Assembly: GCF_022539505.1 (NCBI RefSeq)
Contig: NC_061508.1
Span: forward strand, 61,141,754 to 61,205,753
Length of the DNA stretch: 64,000 nucleotides
Origin: Lolium rigidum
Taxonomy: Eukaryota; Streptophyta; Magnoliopsida; Poales; Poaceae
Reading direction: 5' to 3'
How positions within the stretch are numbered: position 1 is the first letter of the stretch; each line of letters starts with the position of its first letter. The notes beneath the pieces are model-generated. The model had not been told where the DNA came from, did no database searches, and saw only the letters and a list, made by a program, of their open reading frames with translations. The position numbers and the translations under genes are program-made. This document shows, piece after piece, positions 11,110 through 22,514 of the stretch.

Positions 11110-13562
11110 AACTGCTGAGCCCATCTTAACGGCTATAAAGAAAGAACTTCTTGGGAGATAACCCATGTGTTATTTTGCTACAGTACTTTGTTTTATATTT
11201 GTGTCTTGGAAGTTGTTTACTACTGTAGCAACCTCTCCTTATCTTAGTTTTGAGTTTTGTTGTGCCAAGTTAAGCCGTTGATAGAAAAGTAAGTACTAGA
11301 TTTGGATTACTGCGCAGTTCCAGATTTCTTTGCTGTCACGAATCTGAGCCCACTGCCATGCAGGAAGCTCAGAAAATTATGCCAATTTACGAGCATGATC
11401 CTCAGATATGTACGCAACTTTCATTCAATTTGAGCATTTTCATTTGAGCAAGTCTGGTGCCATTTTAAAATTCGTCAATACGAACTGTTCTGTTTTGACA
11501 GATTCTGCCTTTTATTTCGCATTGCCTCTTTCGCTATGTTGGATGAATTTCTTTGATCCACTAATGTCCAGTAGCATTATGCAATGTCCAGAAGTGTTAA
11601 GAATGATTGTGTCACCTCTGAATATGTCAATTTATATTGTGCACTAACCCTCTAATGAGTTGTTTCGAGTTTGGTGTGGAGGAAGTTTTCAAGGATCAAG
11701 AGAGGAGTATGATACAACATGATCAAGGAGAGTGAAAGCTCTAAGCTTGGGGATGCACCCGGTGGTTCACCCCTGCATATATCAAGAAGACTCAAGCGTC
11801 TAAGCTTGGGGATGCCCAAGGCATCCCCTTCTTCATCGACAACATTATCGAGTTCCTCCCCTGAAACTATATTTTTATTCCATCACATCTTATGTGCTTT
11901 TTCTTGGAGCGTCTGTTTGTTTGCTTTTGTTTTTGTTTGTGTTTGAATAAATTGGATTACATCATGCTTGTGTTGGAGAGAGACACGCTCCGCTGGTTCA
12001 AATGAACACATGTGTTCTTAGCTCATAATATTCATGGCGAAGTTTCCTCTTCGTTAAATTGTTATATGGTTGGAATTGGAAAATGATACATGTAGTAATT
12101 GCTATAATGTCTTGGGTAATGTGATACTTGGCAATTGTTGTGCTCATGTTTAAGCTCTTGCATCATATACTTTGCACCTATTAGTGAAGAATACATAGAG
12201 CATGCTAAAATTTGGTTTGCGTAATTGGTCTCTCTAAGGTCTAGATAATTTCTAGTAAAGTGTTTGAACAACAAGGAAGACGATGTATAGTCTTATAATA
12301 CTTGTAATATGTCTTTTATGTGAGTTTTGCTGTACTAGTTCATCCTTGTGTTTGCCTCAAACAACCTTGCTAGCCTAAACCTCGTATCGAGAGGGAATAC
12401 TTCTCATGCATCCAAATACTTGAGCCAAACAACACTATGCCATTTGTGTCCACCATACCTACCTACTACATGGTATTTCTCCGCCATTCCAAAGTAAATT
12501 GCTTGAGTGCTACCTTTAAACAATTCAAAATTTATTACCTCTTATTTGTGTCAATGTTTTATAGCTCATGAGGAAGTATGTGGTGTTTATCTTTCAATCT
12601 TGTTGGGCAACTTTCACCAATGGACTAGTGGCTTCATCCGCTTATCCAATAATTTTGCAAAAAGAGTCGGCAATGGGATTCCCGAGTCCCAAATTAATTA
12701 ACAAAAATAGACACTCCTCCATGGTATGTGATTGTTGGACGGCACCCGAAGGATTCGGTTAGCCATGGCTTGTGTAAGCAAAGGTTGGGAGGAGTGTCAT
12801 CACAATAAAACTAAAATAAAAAGGTACTCCTTCATGGTATGAGATTGTTGGCAGGCACCCGAGGATTCGGTTAGCCATGGTTTGTGAAAGAAAGGTTGGA
12901 AGGAGTGCCATCCAAAAATAAAATAAAATGGGAGCCGCTCTTTGAAGGTTTGTCCGGCAAGGGGGTTAGAGTACCCGCTACCATTCGTTGACAACAACAT
13001 ACACCTCTCAAAACTTTATTTTTATGCTCTCTTTATGTTTTCAAAATCAAAGCTCTAGCACAAATATAGCAATCGATGCTTTCCTCTTTGAAGGACCATT
13101 CTTTTACTTTTATTGTTGAGTCAGTTCACCTACTTCTCTCCACCTCAAGAAGCAAACACTTGTGTGAACTGTGCATTGATTCTTACATATTTGCATATTG
13201 CATTTGTTATATTGCTTTGCATTGACAATTATCCATGAGATATACATGTTACAAGTTGAAAGCAACCGCTGAAACTTAATCTTCTTTTGTGTTGCTTCAA
13301 TACCTTTACTTTGAATTATTGCTTTATGAGTTAACTCTTATGCAAGACTTATTGATGCTTGTCTTGAAGTGCTATTCATGAAAAGTCTTTGCTTTATGAT
13401 TCAGTTGTTTACTCATGTCATTACCATTGTTTTGATCGCTGCATTCACTACATATGCTTTACAAATAGTATGATCAAGATTATGATGGCATGTCACTCCA
13501 GAAATTATCTTTGTTATCGTTTTACCTGCTCGGGACGAGCGAGAACTAAGCTTAGGGGATGC
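11110..13562 (+). other. Non-coding 3' module of element B
   Basis: No gene is seen. The region carries the post-ORF block (about 11137-11167), polypurine-like motifs near 11741-11754 and 11801-11815, the perfect hairpin at 11808-11828, and the polypurine tract AAGCTTAGGGGATGC at 13548-13562. A short internal duplication of a CTCCTTCATGGTATG-like segment occurs at about 12715-12850. Confidence 0.7.
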
Positions 13563-15183
13563 CGATACGTCTCCAACGTATCGATAATTTCTTGTGTTCC
13601 ATGCCACATTGTTGATGTTATCTACATGTTTTATGCACACTTTATGTCATATTCGTGCATTTTCTCGGAACTAACCTATTAACAAGATGCCGAAGTGCCA
13701 GTTCTCGTTTTCTGCTGTTTTTGGTTTCGGAAATCCTAGTAACGAAATATTCTCGGAATCGGACGAAATCAACGCCAAAGTTCCTATTTTCATCGGAAGC
13801 ATCCGGAACACCCGGGAAGGACCGGAGGGGGCCACGGGGCCACCAAACCCTAGGCTGGCGCGGCCGAGGGGGGCCGCGCCGCCCTATGGTGTGGCCCCCT
13901 GTCGGCCCTCCTGCGCCGCCTCTTCGCCTATATAAAGCCCCCGGATCAGAAAACCCGATACCAATTGACGAAACCCACGAAACCTGCCGGAGCCGCCGCC
14001 ATCGCGAAGCCAAGATCCGGGGACAGGATCTCTGTTCCGGCACGCTGCCGGAGCGGGGAAGTGCCCCGGAAGGCTTCTCCATCGACACCGCTGCCATCTC
14101 CACCGCCATCTTCATCACCTCTCGTTGCTCCCATGAGGAGGGAGTAGTTCTCCATCGAGGCTCGGGGCTGTACCGGTAGCTATGTGGTTCATCTCTCTCC
14201 TATGTAGTTCAATACAATAATCTCATGAGCTGCCTTACATGATTGAGATTCATATGATGATGCTTGTAATCTAGATGTCATTATGCTAGTCAAGTGGGTT
14301 TTACTTATGTGATCTCCCGGAGACTCCTCGTCCCACGTGTGTAAAGGTGACAGATGTGTGCACCGTGTGGGTCTCTTAGGCTAGATTTCACAGAATACTT
14401 ACTCATTGAATGGTATAGTGAGGTGCTTATTTATATCTCTTTATGATTGCAGCATGTTGTATCACAATTTATCTATGTGCTACTCTAGTGATGTGTTATT
14501 AAAGTAGTTTATTCCTCCTACATATGCATGAAGGTGACAGTGTGCATGCTATGCTAGTACTTGGTTTAGTAGCGTTGATCTATCTTACACTAAAGGTTAC
14601 TTAAACATGAGCATTATTGTGGAGCTTGTTAACTCCGGCATTGAGGGTTCGTGTAATCCTACGCAATGTGTTCATCATCCAACAAAAGTGTAGAGTATGC
14701 ATTTATCTATTCTGTTATGTGATCAATGTTGAGAGTGTCCACTAGTGAAAGTGTAATCCCTAGGCCTTGTTCCTAAATACTGCTGAGTTACTACTTGCTT
14801 GTTTACTACTGCTGCGTTACTACTGCTGAGTTACTACTCGCTTGTTTACTCGTTTCTTTGCGTTACTATCGCCGCAATACCACCACCATCAACTACACGC
14901 CAAGCACTTTTCCGGCACCGTTGCTACTGCTCATACTTATTTATACCACCTGTATTTCACTATCTCTTCGCCGAACTAGTGCACCTATTAGGTGTGTTGG
15001 GGACACAAGAGACTTCTTGCTTTGTGGTTGCGGGGTTGCATGAGAGGGATATCTTTGACCTCTTCCTCCCTGAGTTCGATAAACCTTGGGTATCCACTTA
15101 AGGGAAACTTGCTGCTGTTCTACAAACCTCTGCTCTTGGAGGCCCAACACTGTCTACAAGAATAGAAGCTCCCGTAGACATCA
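13563..15183 (+). repeat. 3' LTR of element B (type I)
   Basis: It matches the 5' LTR over its length, with a TATA box at 13929-13937 and a PBS-like relic at 14902-14925. It starts CGATACG instead of TGATACG, so the terminal T is mutated. It ends CATCA at 15183, followed by the target duplication accac. Confidence 0.9.
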
Positions 15184-15389
15184 ACCACCGCCATCTTCAT
15201 CAACGCTGCTGTCTCCCATGAAGAGGGAGTAGTTCTCCCCCGAGGCTAAGGGCTGTACCGGTAGCTATGTGGTTAATCTCTCTCCTATGTACTTCAATAC
15301 AATGATCTCATGAGATGCCTTACATGATTGAGATTCATATCAGTTTTGTATCACTATTCATCTATGTGTTACTCTTGTGATGTTATTAA
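15184..15389 (+). repeat. 3' LTR of element A, resumed part
   Basis: The sequence continues LTR A exactly where B interrupted it (compare 3670-3875) and runs into the run of Ns. The last roughly 780 bases of this LTR are not seen. Confidence 0.85.
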
Positions 15390-15489
15390 NNNNNNNNNNN
15401 NNNNNNNNNNNNNNNNNNNNNNNNNNNNNNNNNNNNNNNNNNNNNNNNNNNNNNNNNNNNNNNNNNNNNNNNNNNNNNNNNNNNNNNNN
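15390..15489. other. Assembly gap of 100 N
   Basis: Exactly 100 Ns, which looks like a placeholder of unknown true length. The left flank is a type I LTR and the right flank is the end part of a type II LTR. The two sides may not be adjacent in the genome. Confidence 0.98.
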
Positions 15490-15781
15490 TATTCTTTACA
15501 TCTGAAATACAACTACCGCAATTGTTCTTTATCGTTCTTCGCAAACAATCATCATCATCCACACTATACATCTAATCCTTTGTTTATAGCAAGCAGGTGA
15601 GATTGACAAACTCATCAGTTACGTTGGGGCAAAGTACGTGATTGTGTTGTGCAGGTTCCACGTTGGCGCCGGAATCCACAGTGTTGCGCCGCACTACACT
15701 CCGCCACCAACAACCTTCAACGTGCTTCTTGGCTCCTATCGGTTCGATAAACCTTGGTTTCTTTCGAGGAAACTTGCCGCT
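15490..15781 (+). repeat. Type II LTR fragment, plus strand
   Basis: This aligns with the last part of the H 3' LTR (about 42995-43285) and stops about 60 bases before a normal LTR end. It is immediately followed by a type II LTR in the opposite orientation, which makes a fold-back arrangement. No 5' part is visible because of the gap. Confidence 0.8.
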
Positions 15782-17378
15782 TGATGGCGTGTATTTCACA
15801 CGTTCGTTGGGCAACCCCAAGAGGAAGGTATGATGCGCACAGCAGCAAGTTTTCCCTCGTAAAGAAACCAAGGTTTATCGAACCAGGAGGAGCCAAGAAG
15901 CACGTTGAAGGTTGATGGCGGCGGGATGTAGTGCGACGCAACACCAGGGATTCCGCGCCAACGTGGAACCTGCACAACACAACCAAAGTACTTTGCCCCA
16001 ACGAAACAAGTGAGGTTGTCAATCTCACCGGCTTGCTGTAACAAAGGATTAACCGTATTGTGTGGAAGATGATTGTTTGCAGAGAAAATAGTAAAAACAA
16101 GTATTGCAAGCAGATTTGTATTTCAAGTATTAAAGAATGGACCGGGGTCCGCAGTTCACTAGAGGTGTCTCTCCCATAAGATAAAAGCATGTTGGGTGAA
16201 CAAATTACAGTCGGGCAATTGACAAATAGAGAGGGCATAACAATGCACATACATGTCATGATAAGTATAGTGAGATTTAATTGGGCATTACGACAAAGTA
16301 CATAGACCGCCATCCAACCGCATCTATGCCTAAAAAGTCCACCTTCAGAGTTATCATCCGAACCCCTTCCAGATATTAAGTTGCAAAGCAACGTACAATT
16401 GCATTAAGTATGGTGCGTAATGTAATCAATAACTACATCCTCGGACATAGCATCAATGTTTTATCCCTAGTGGCAACAAGACAACACAACCTTAGAACTT
16501 TCGTCACTCGTCCCGGTGTCAATGCAGCATGAACCCACTATCGAGCATAAATACTCCCTCTTGGAGTTACTAGCATCAACTTGGCCGCAGCCTCTACTAA
16601 TAACGGAGAGCATGCAAGATCATAAACAACACATATGTAATAACTTGATAATTAACATAACATGGTATTCTCTATCCATCGGATCCCGACAAACACAACA
16701 TAGAGTATTACAGTATAGATGATCTTGATCATGTTAGGCAGCTCACAAGATCCAACAATGAAGCACAATGAGGAGAAGACAACCATCTAGCTACTGCTAT
16801 GGACCCATAGTCCAGGGGTGAACTACTCACTCATCACTCCGGAGGCGACCATGGCGGTGTAGAGTCCTCCGGGAGATGAATCCCTCTCCGGCAGGGTGCC
16901 GGAGGAGATCTCCGTAATCCCCCGAGATGGGATCGGCGGCGGCGGCGTCTCGGCAAGGTTTTCCGTATCGTGGTTTTTCGCCTCGTGGGTTTCGCGACGG
17001 AGGCTTTAAGTAGGCGGAAGGGCGAGTCGGGGGCCGACGAGGGGCCCACACCACGGGCGGCGCGGGCCCCCCTGGCCGCGCCGCCTTGTGGTCCGGCCAC
17101 CTCGTGGCCCCACTTCGTATGCTCTTCGGTCTTCCGGAAGGTTCGTGGCGAAATAGGCCCCCGGGTCTTGATTTCGTCCAATTCCGAGAATATTTCGTTA
17201 CTAGGAATTCTGAAACCAAAAACAGCAGTAAAACAAAGAATCGGCACTTCGGCATCTTGTTAATAGGTTAGTTCCGTAAAATGCACGAATATGACATAAA
17301 GTGTGCATAAAACATGTAGGTATCATCAATAATATGGCATAGAACATAAGAAATTATCGATACGTCGGAGACGTATCA
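15782..17378 (-). repeat. 3' LTR of element D (type II)
   Basis: On the minus strand it runs TGATACGTCTCCGACG to GCCATCA over 1597 bases, the same length as the F and H type II LTRs. It is followed by the polypurine tract at 17380-17393 (GCATCCCCAAGCTT on the plus strand). Confidence 0.9.
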
Positions 17379-19956
17379 AGCATCCCCAAGCTTAGTTCTG
17401 CTCGTCCCGAGCAGGTAAAACGATAACAAAGATAATTTCTGAAGTGACATGCAATCATAACCTTGATCATACTATTTGTGAACATATGTAGTGGATGCAG
17501 TGATCATAACAATGGTAATGACATGAGTAAACAAGTGAATCATAAAGCAAAGACTTTTCATGAATAGTACTTCAAGACAAGCATCAATAAGTCTTGCATA
17601 AGAGTTAACTCATAAAGCAATAAATCAAAGTAAATGCATTGAAGCAACACAAAGGAAGATTAAGTTTCAGCGGTTGCTTTCAACTTGTAACATGTATATC
17701 TCATAGATAATTGTCAACATAGAGTAATATAACAAGTGCAATATGCAAGTATGTAAGAATCAATGCACAGCTCACACAAGTGTTTGCTTCTTGAGGTGGA
17801 GAGAGATAGGTGAACTGACTCAACATAAAAGTAAAAAGAATGGTCCTTCAAAGAGGAAAGCATCGATTGCTATATTTGTGCTAGAGCTTTTTATTTTAAA
17901 AACATGAAACAATTTTGTCAACGGTAGTAATAAAGCATATGAGTTATGTAAATTATATCTTACAAGTTGCAAGCCTCATGCATAGTATACTAATAGTGCC
18001 CGCACCTTGTCCTAATTAGCTTGGACTACCGGATCTTTGCAATGCACATGTTTTAACCAAGTGTCACGATGGGGTACCTCCATGCCGCCTGTACAAAGGT
18101 CTAAGGAGAAAGCTCGCATTTTGGATTTCTCGCTTTTGATTATTCTCAACTTAGACATCCATACCGGGACAACATGGACAACAGATAATGGACTCCTCTT
18201 TAATGCATAAGCATGTGGCAACAATTATTATTCTCATATGAGATTGAGGATATATGTCCAACACTGAAACTTCCACCATGGATCATGGCTTTAGTTAGCG
18301 GCCCAATGTTCTTCTCTAACAATATGCATGCTCCAACCATGAAGGTGGTAGATCTCTCTTACTTCGTACAAGACGGACATGCATAGCAACTCACATGATA
18401 TTCAACAAAGAATAGTTGATGGCGTCCCCGAAACATGGTTATCGCACAACAAGCAACTTAATAAGAGATAAAGTGCATAAGTACATATTCAATACCACAA
18501 TAGTTTTTAAGCTATTTGTCCCATGAGCTATATATTGCAAAGGTGAATGATGGAATTTTAAAGGTAGCACTCAAGCAATTTACTTTGGAATGGCGGATAA
18601 ATACCATGTAGTAGGTAGGTATGGTGGACACAAATGGCATAGTGGTTGGCTCAAGTATTTTGGATGCATGAGAAGTATTCCCTCTCGATACAAGGTTTAG
18701 GCTAGCAAGGTTATTTGAAACAAACACAAGGATGAACGGTACAGCAAAACTCACATAAAAGACATATTGTAAACATTATAAGACTCTACACCATCTTCCT
18801 TGTTGTTCAAAACTCAATACTAGATGTTATCTAGACTCTAGAGAAACCAAATATGCAAACCAAATTAGCAAGCTCTAAGTGTTTCTTCATTAATGGGTGC
18901 AAAGTATATGATGCAAGAGCTTAAACATGAGCACAACAATTGCCAAGTATCAAATTATCCAAGACATTTTAGAATTACTACATGTAGCATTTTCCAATTC
19001 CAACCATATAACAATTTAACGAAGAAGAAACTTTGCCATGAATACTATGAGTAGAGCCTAAGGACATACTTGTCCATATGCTACAGCGGAGCGTGTCTCT
19101 CTCCCATAAAGTGAATGCTAGGATCCATTTTATTCAAACAAAACAAAAAACAAAAACAAACCGACGCTCCAAGCAAAGTACATAAGATGTGACGGAATAA
19201 AAATATAGTTTCAGGGGAGGAACCTGATAATGTTTTCGATGAAGAAGGGGATGCCTTGGGCATCCCCAAGCTTAGACGCTTGAGTCTTCTTAAAATATGC
19301 AGGGGTGGGCATCCCCAAGCTTAGAGCTTTCACTCTCCTTGATCATATTGCATCATACTCCTCTCTTGATCCTTGAAAACTTCCTCCACACCAAACTCGA
19401 AACAACTCATTAGAGGGTTAGTGCATAATAAAAATTCACATGTTCAGAGGTGACACAATCATTCTTAACACTTCTGGACATTGCATAAAGCTACTGGACA
19501 TTAATGGATCAAAGAAATTCATCCAACATAGCAAAAGAGGCAATGCAAAATAAAGACAGAATCTGTCAAAACAGAACAGTCCGTAAAGATGGATTTTATT
19601 AGGCCACCAGACTTGCTCAAATGAAAATGCTCAAATTGAATGAAAGTTGCGTACATATCTGAGGATCATGCACGTAAATTGGCTTAATTTTCCGAGCTAC
19701 CTACAGGGAGGTAGACCCAGATTCGTGACAGCAAAGAAATCTGGAACTGCGCAGTAATCCAAATCTAGTATTTACTTTACTATCAAAGACTTTACTTGGC
19801 ACAACAAAACATAAAACTAAGATAAGGAGAGGTTGCTACAGTAGTAAACAACTTCCAAAACTGAAATATAAAACAAAAATACTGTAGTAAAATAAACACA
19901 TGGGTTATCTCCCAAGAAGTTCTTTCTTTATAGCCATTAAGATGGGCTCAGCAGTT
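17379..19956 (-). other. Non-coding 3' module of element D
   Basis: No gene is seen. The module is colinear in reverse with those of A, B and H, including the perfect hairpin at 19247-19267 and the post-ORF block near 19898-19935. Confidence 0.7.
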
Positions 19957-20601
19957 TTAATGATGCACTCGCAAGAAATAGTAGTTGAAGCAAAAGAGAG
20001 CATCAAGAAGCAAATTCAAAACACATTTAAGTCTAACATGCTTCCTATGCGTAGGAATCTTGTAAATAAACAAATTCATGAAGAGCAAAGTAACAAGCAT
20101 AGGAAGATAAAACAAGTGTAGCTTCAAAAATTTCAGCACATAGAGAGGTGTTTTAGTAACATGAAAATTTCTACAACCATATTTTCCTCTCTCATAATAA
20201 CTTTCAGTAGCATCATGAGAAAACTCAACAATATAACTATCACATAAAGCATTCTTATCATGAGTCTCATGCATAAAATTAGTACTACTCCCGACATAAG
20301 CATAGTTATTCTTATTAATTGTAGTAGGAGCAAATTCAACAAAGTAGCTATCATTATTATTCTCATCATCAAATATAGGAGGCAAAGTATCATCAAAGGA
20401 AATTTTCTCCTCAATGCTTGGGGAACTAAAAATATCATGCTCATCAAAACCAGCTTCCCCAAGCTTAGAACTTTCTATATCATTAGCAACAATGGTATTC
20501 AAAGTGTTCATACTAATATGTTCCATGGGTTTTTTAATTTTCGCATCAAACCATCCATGTCTTAAATCAGGAAATAGAATAAGAAGCTCATTGTTGTCCA
20601 T
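19957..20601 (-). CDS. Accessory acidic ORF with putative membrane segment, intact copy (element D)
   Basis: The 214-residue protein starts with an ATG at 20601 just after the leader, the position gag takes in H and K. Residues 1-30 are MDNNELLILFPDL and a basic stretch. Residues 40-110 are acidic and D/N-rich. ALCDSYIVEF lies at about 118-127 and YYERGKYGC at about 135-143. A hydrophobic segment spans about 156-180, then a basic HRKHVRLK stretch, and it ends LRVHH. I do not recognise the family and see no protease, zinc knuckle or polymerase motif. Compared with A and B it lacks about 25 residues between two PPI(Y/F)DD repeats, probably a deletion between repeats. The hydrophobic end invites comparison with plant env-like ORFs, but that is only inference. 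Confidence 0.65.
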   Translation of the reverse strand: MDNNELLILFPDLRHGWFDAKIKKPMEHISMNTLNTIVANDIESSKLGEAGFDEHDIFSSPSIEEKISFDDTLPPIFDDENNNDSYFVEFAPTTINKNNYAYVGSSTNFMHETHDKNALCDSYIVEFSHDATESYYERGKYGCRNFHVTKTPLYVLKFLKLHLFYLPMLVTLLFMNLFIYKIPTHRKHVRLKCVLNLLLDALFCFNYYFLRVHH

Positions 20602-20988
20602 TATGCCAAACTAGTGTAATCACACAACTTAGTATTTTCAGGGGTGGCCATTTTAGCAGTAGTAAATAAAGCAAACTAGATAAAGTAAATGCAAGTAACT
20701 AATTTTTTTGTGTTTTTGATATAGAGTGCAAGACAATAAATAGAGTAAAGCTAGCAACTAATTTTTTTGTGTTTTGATATAATCCAGCAAACAAAGTAGT
20801 AAATAAAATAAAGCAAGACAAAAACAAAGTAAAGAGATTGAGAAGTGGAGACTCCCCTTGCAGCGTGTCTTGATCTCCCGAGCAACGGCGCCGAAAAAGA
20901 GCTGTTGGCGCAAAGTTGACGTGGGAGTTAGAGATCTCGTGGTGTAACTTTTCTTCAGGTCCCGGCAACGGCGCCGTGAAAAAGAGCT
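20602..20988 (-). promoter_or_regulatory. Leader and duplicated primer-binding sites of element D
   Basis: The leader has T-rich tracts shared with K (22290-22514) and F (58979-59204). Two primer-site copies complementary to tRNA-Asp occur on the minus strand. The one next to the LTR (20961-20976) is closest to the consensus, and a second at about 20876-20892 has one changed base. They are about 80 bases apart. Confidence 0.75.
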
Positions 20989-22275
20989 TGATGGCGTGTA
21001 TTTCACACGTTCGTTGGGCAACCCCAAGAGGAAGGTATGATGCGCACAGCGGCAAGTTTTCCCTCGGAAAGAAACCAAGGTTTATCGAACCAGGAGGAGC
21101 CAAGAAGCACGTTGAAGGTTGATGGCGGCGGGATGTAGTGCGGCGCAACACCGGGGATTCCGGCGCCAATGTGGAACTCTGCACAACACAACCAAAGTAC
21201 TTTCCCCCAACGAAACAGTGATGTTGTCAATCTCACCTGGCTTGTCTGTAACAAAGGATTAACCGTATTGTGTGGAAGATGATTGTTTGCAGAGAAAATA
21301 GTAAAAACAAGTATTGCGACCAGATTTGTATTTCAGTATTAAAGAATGGACCGGGGTCCACAGTTCACTAGAGGTGTATCTCCCATAAGATAAAAGCATG
21401 TTGGGTGAACAAATTACAGTCGGGCAATTGACAAATAGAGAGGGCATAACAATGCACATACATGTCATGATAAGTATAGTGAGATTTAATTGGGCATTAC
21501 GACAAAGTACATAGACCGCCATCCAACCGCATCTATGCCTAAAAAGTCCACCTTCGGGTTATCATCCGAACCCCTTCCAGTATTAAGTTGCAAAGCAACA
21601 GACAATTGCATTAAGTATGGTGCGTAATGTAATCAATAACTACATCCTCGGACATAGCATCAATGTTTTATCCCTAGTGGCAACAGCACAACACAACCTT
21701 AGAACTTTTTGTCACTGTCCCAGGTGTCAATGCAGGCATGAACCCACTATCGAGCATAAATACTCCCTCTTGGAGTTACTAGCATCAACTTGGCCAGAGC
21801 CTCTACTAATAACGGACAACATGCAAGAGCATAAACAACACATATGTAATAACTTGATAATTAACATAACATGGTATTCTCTATCCATCGGATCCCGACA
21901 AACACAACATAGAGTATTACAGATAGATGATCTTGATCATGTTAGGCAGCTCACAAGATCCAACAATGAAGCACAATGAGGAGAAGACAACCATCTAGCT
22001 ACTGCTATGGACCCATAGTCCAGGGGTGAACTACTCACTCATCACTCCGGAGGCGACCATGGCGGTGTAGAGTCCTCCGGGAGATGAATCCCCTCTCCGG
22101 CAGGGTGCCGGAGGAGATCTCCGTAATCCCCCGAGATAGGATCGGCGGCGACGGCGTCTCAGTAAGGTTTTCCGTATCGTGGTTTTTCGCCTCAGGGGTT
22201 TCGCGACGGAGGCTTTAAGTAGGCGGAAGGGCAGAGTCGGGGGCTGACGAGGGGCCCACACCACAGGGCGGCGCG
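20989..22275 (-). repeat. 5' LTR of element D, truncated (type II)
   Basis: It matches 15782 to about 17068 of the 3' LTR and then stops inside the GC-rich block. About 310 bases of its upstream part are missing, and the sequence continues with the opposite-strand leader of K. Confidence 0.88.
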
Positions 22276-22514
22276 GTTGCCGGGGAGATCAAGACATGCT
22301 GCAAGGGGAGTCTCCCACTTCCAATCTCTTTACTTTGTTTTTGTCTTGCTTTACTTTATTTTATTTACTACTTTGTTTGCTGCACTAAAACAAAACACAA
22401 AAAAATTAGTTGCTAGTTTTACTTTATTTACTGTCTTGCTCTCTATATCGAAAACACAAAAAATTAGTTACTTGCATTTACTTTATCTAGTTTACTTTAT
22501 TTACTACTGCTAAA

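Larger units (their letters stand above)
8585..15183 (+). mobile_element. Element B: complete non-autonomous LTR retrotransposon nested in A
   Basis: The 6.6-kb element has LTRs at 8585-10208 and 13563-15183, flanked by accac on both sides. It contains a tRNA-Asp primer site, an accessory ORF, the shared 3' module with hairpin, and a polypurine tract. There is no reverse transcriptase, integrase or gag, so any past movement must have used enzymes from other elements. The LTRs are nearly identical by eye, which suggests it is young relative to A. Confidence 0.92.
3139..15389 (+). mobile_element. Element A: plus-strand non-autonomous LTR retrotransposon, split by element B
   Basis: The 5' LTR is 3139-4658, the internal part 4659-8049, and the 3' LTR starts at 8050. 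That 3' LTR is interrupted at 8584 by B and resumes at 15184 until the assembly gap at 15390. The element sits in the reversed gag of G, with tggtg just left of the LTR as the presumed target duplication. The right end is lost in or beyond the gap. It carries only a degraded accessory ORF and no polymerase or integrase. Confidence 0.85.
15782..22275 (-). mobile_element. Element D: minus-strand non-autonomous LTR retrotransposon
   Basis: The 3' LTR is 15782-17378. The internal part holds the 3' module, an intact accessory ORF (19957-20601), a leader and two primer-site copies. The 5' LTR begins at 20989 but is cut at about 22275, where it is fused to element K. No target duplication can be tested because both flanks are rearranged. 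Confidence 0.85.

Noticed and set aside
15328..15600. Open frames spanning the run of Ns
   Set aside because: The central part is unknown sequence, so the frame is an artefact of the gap.
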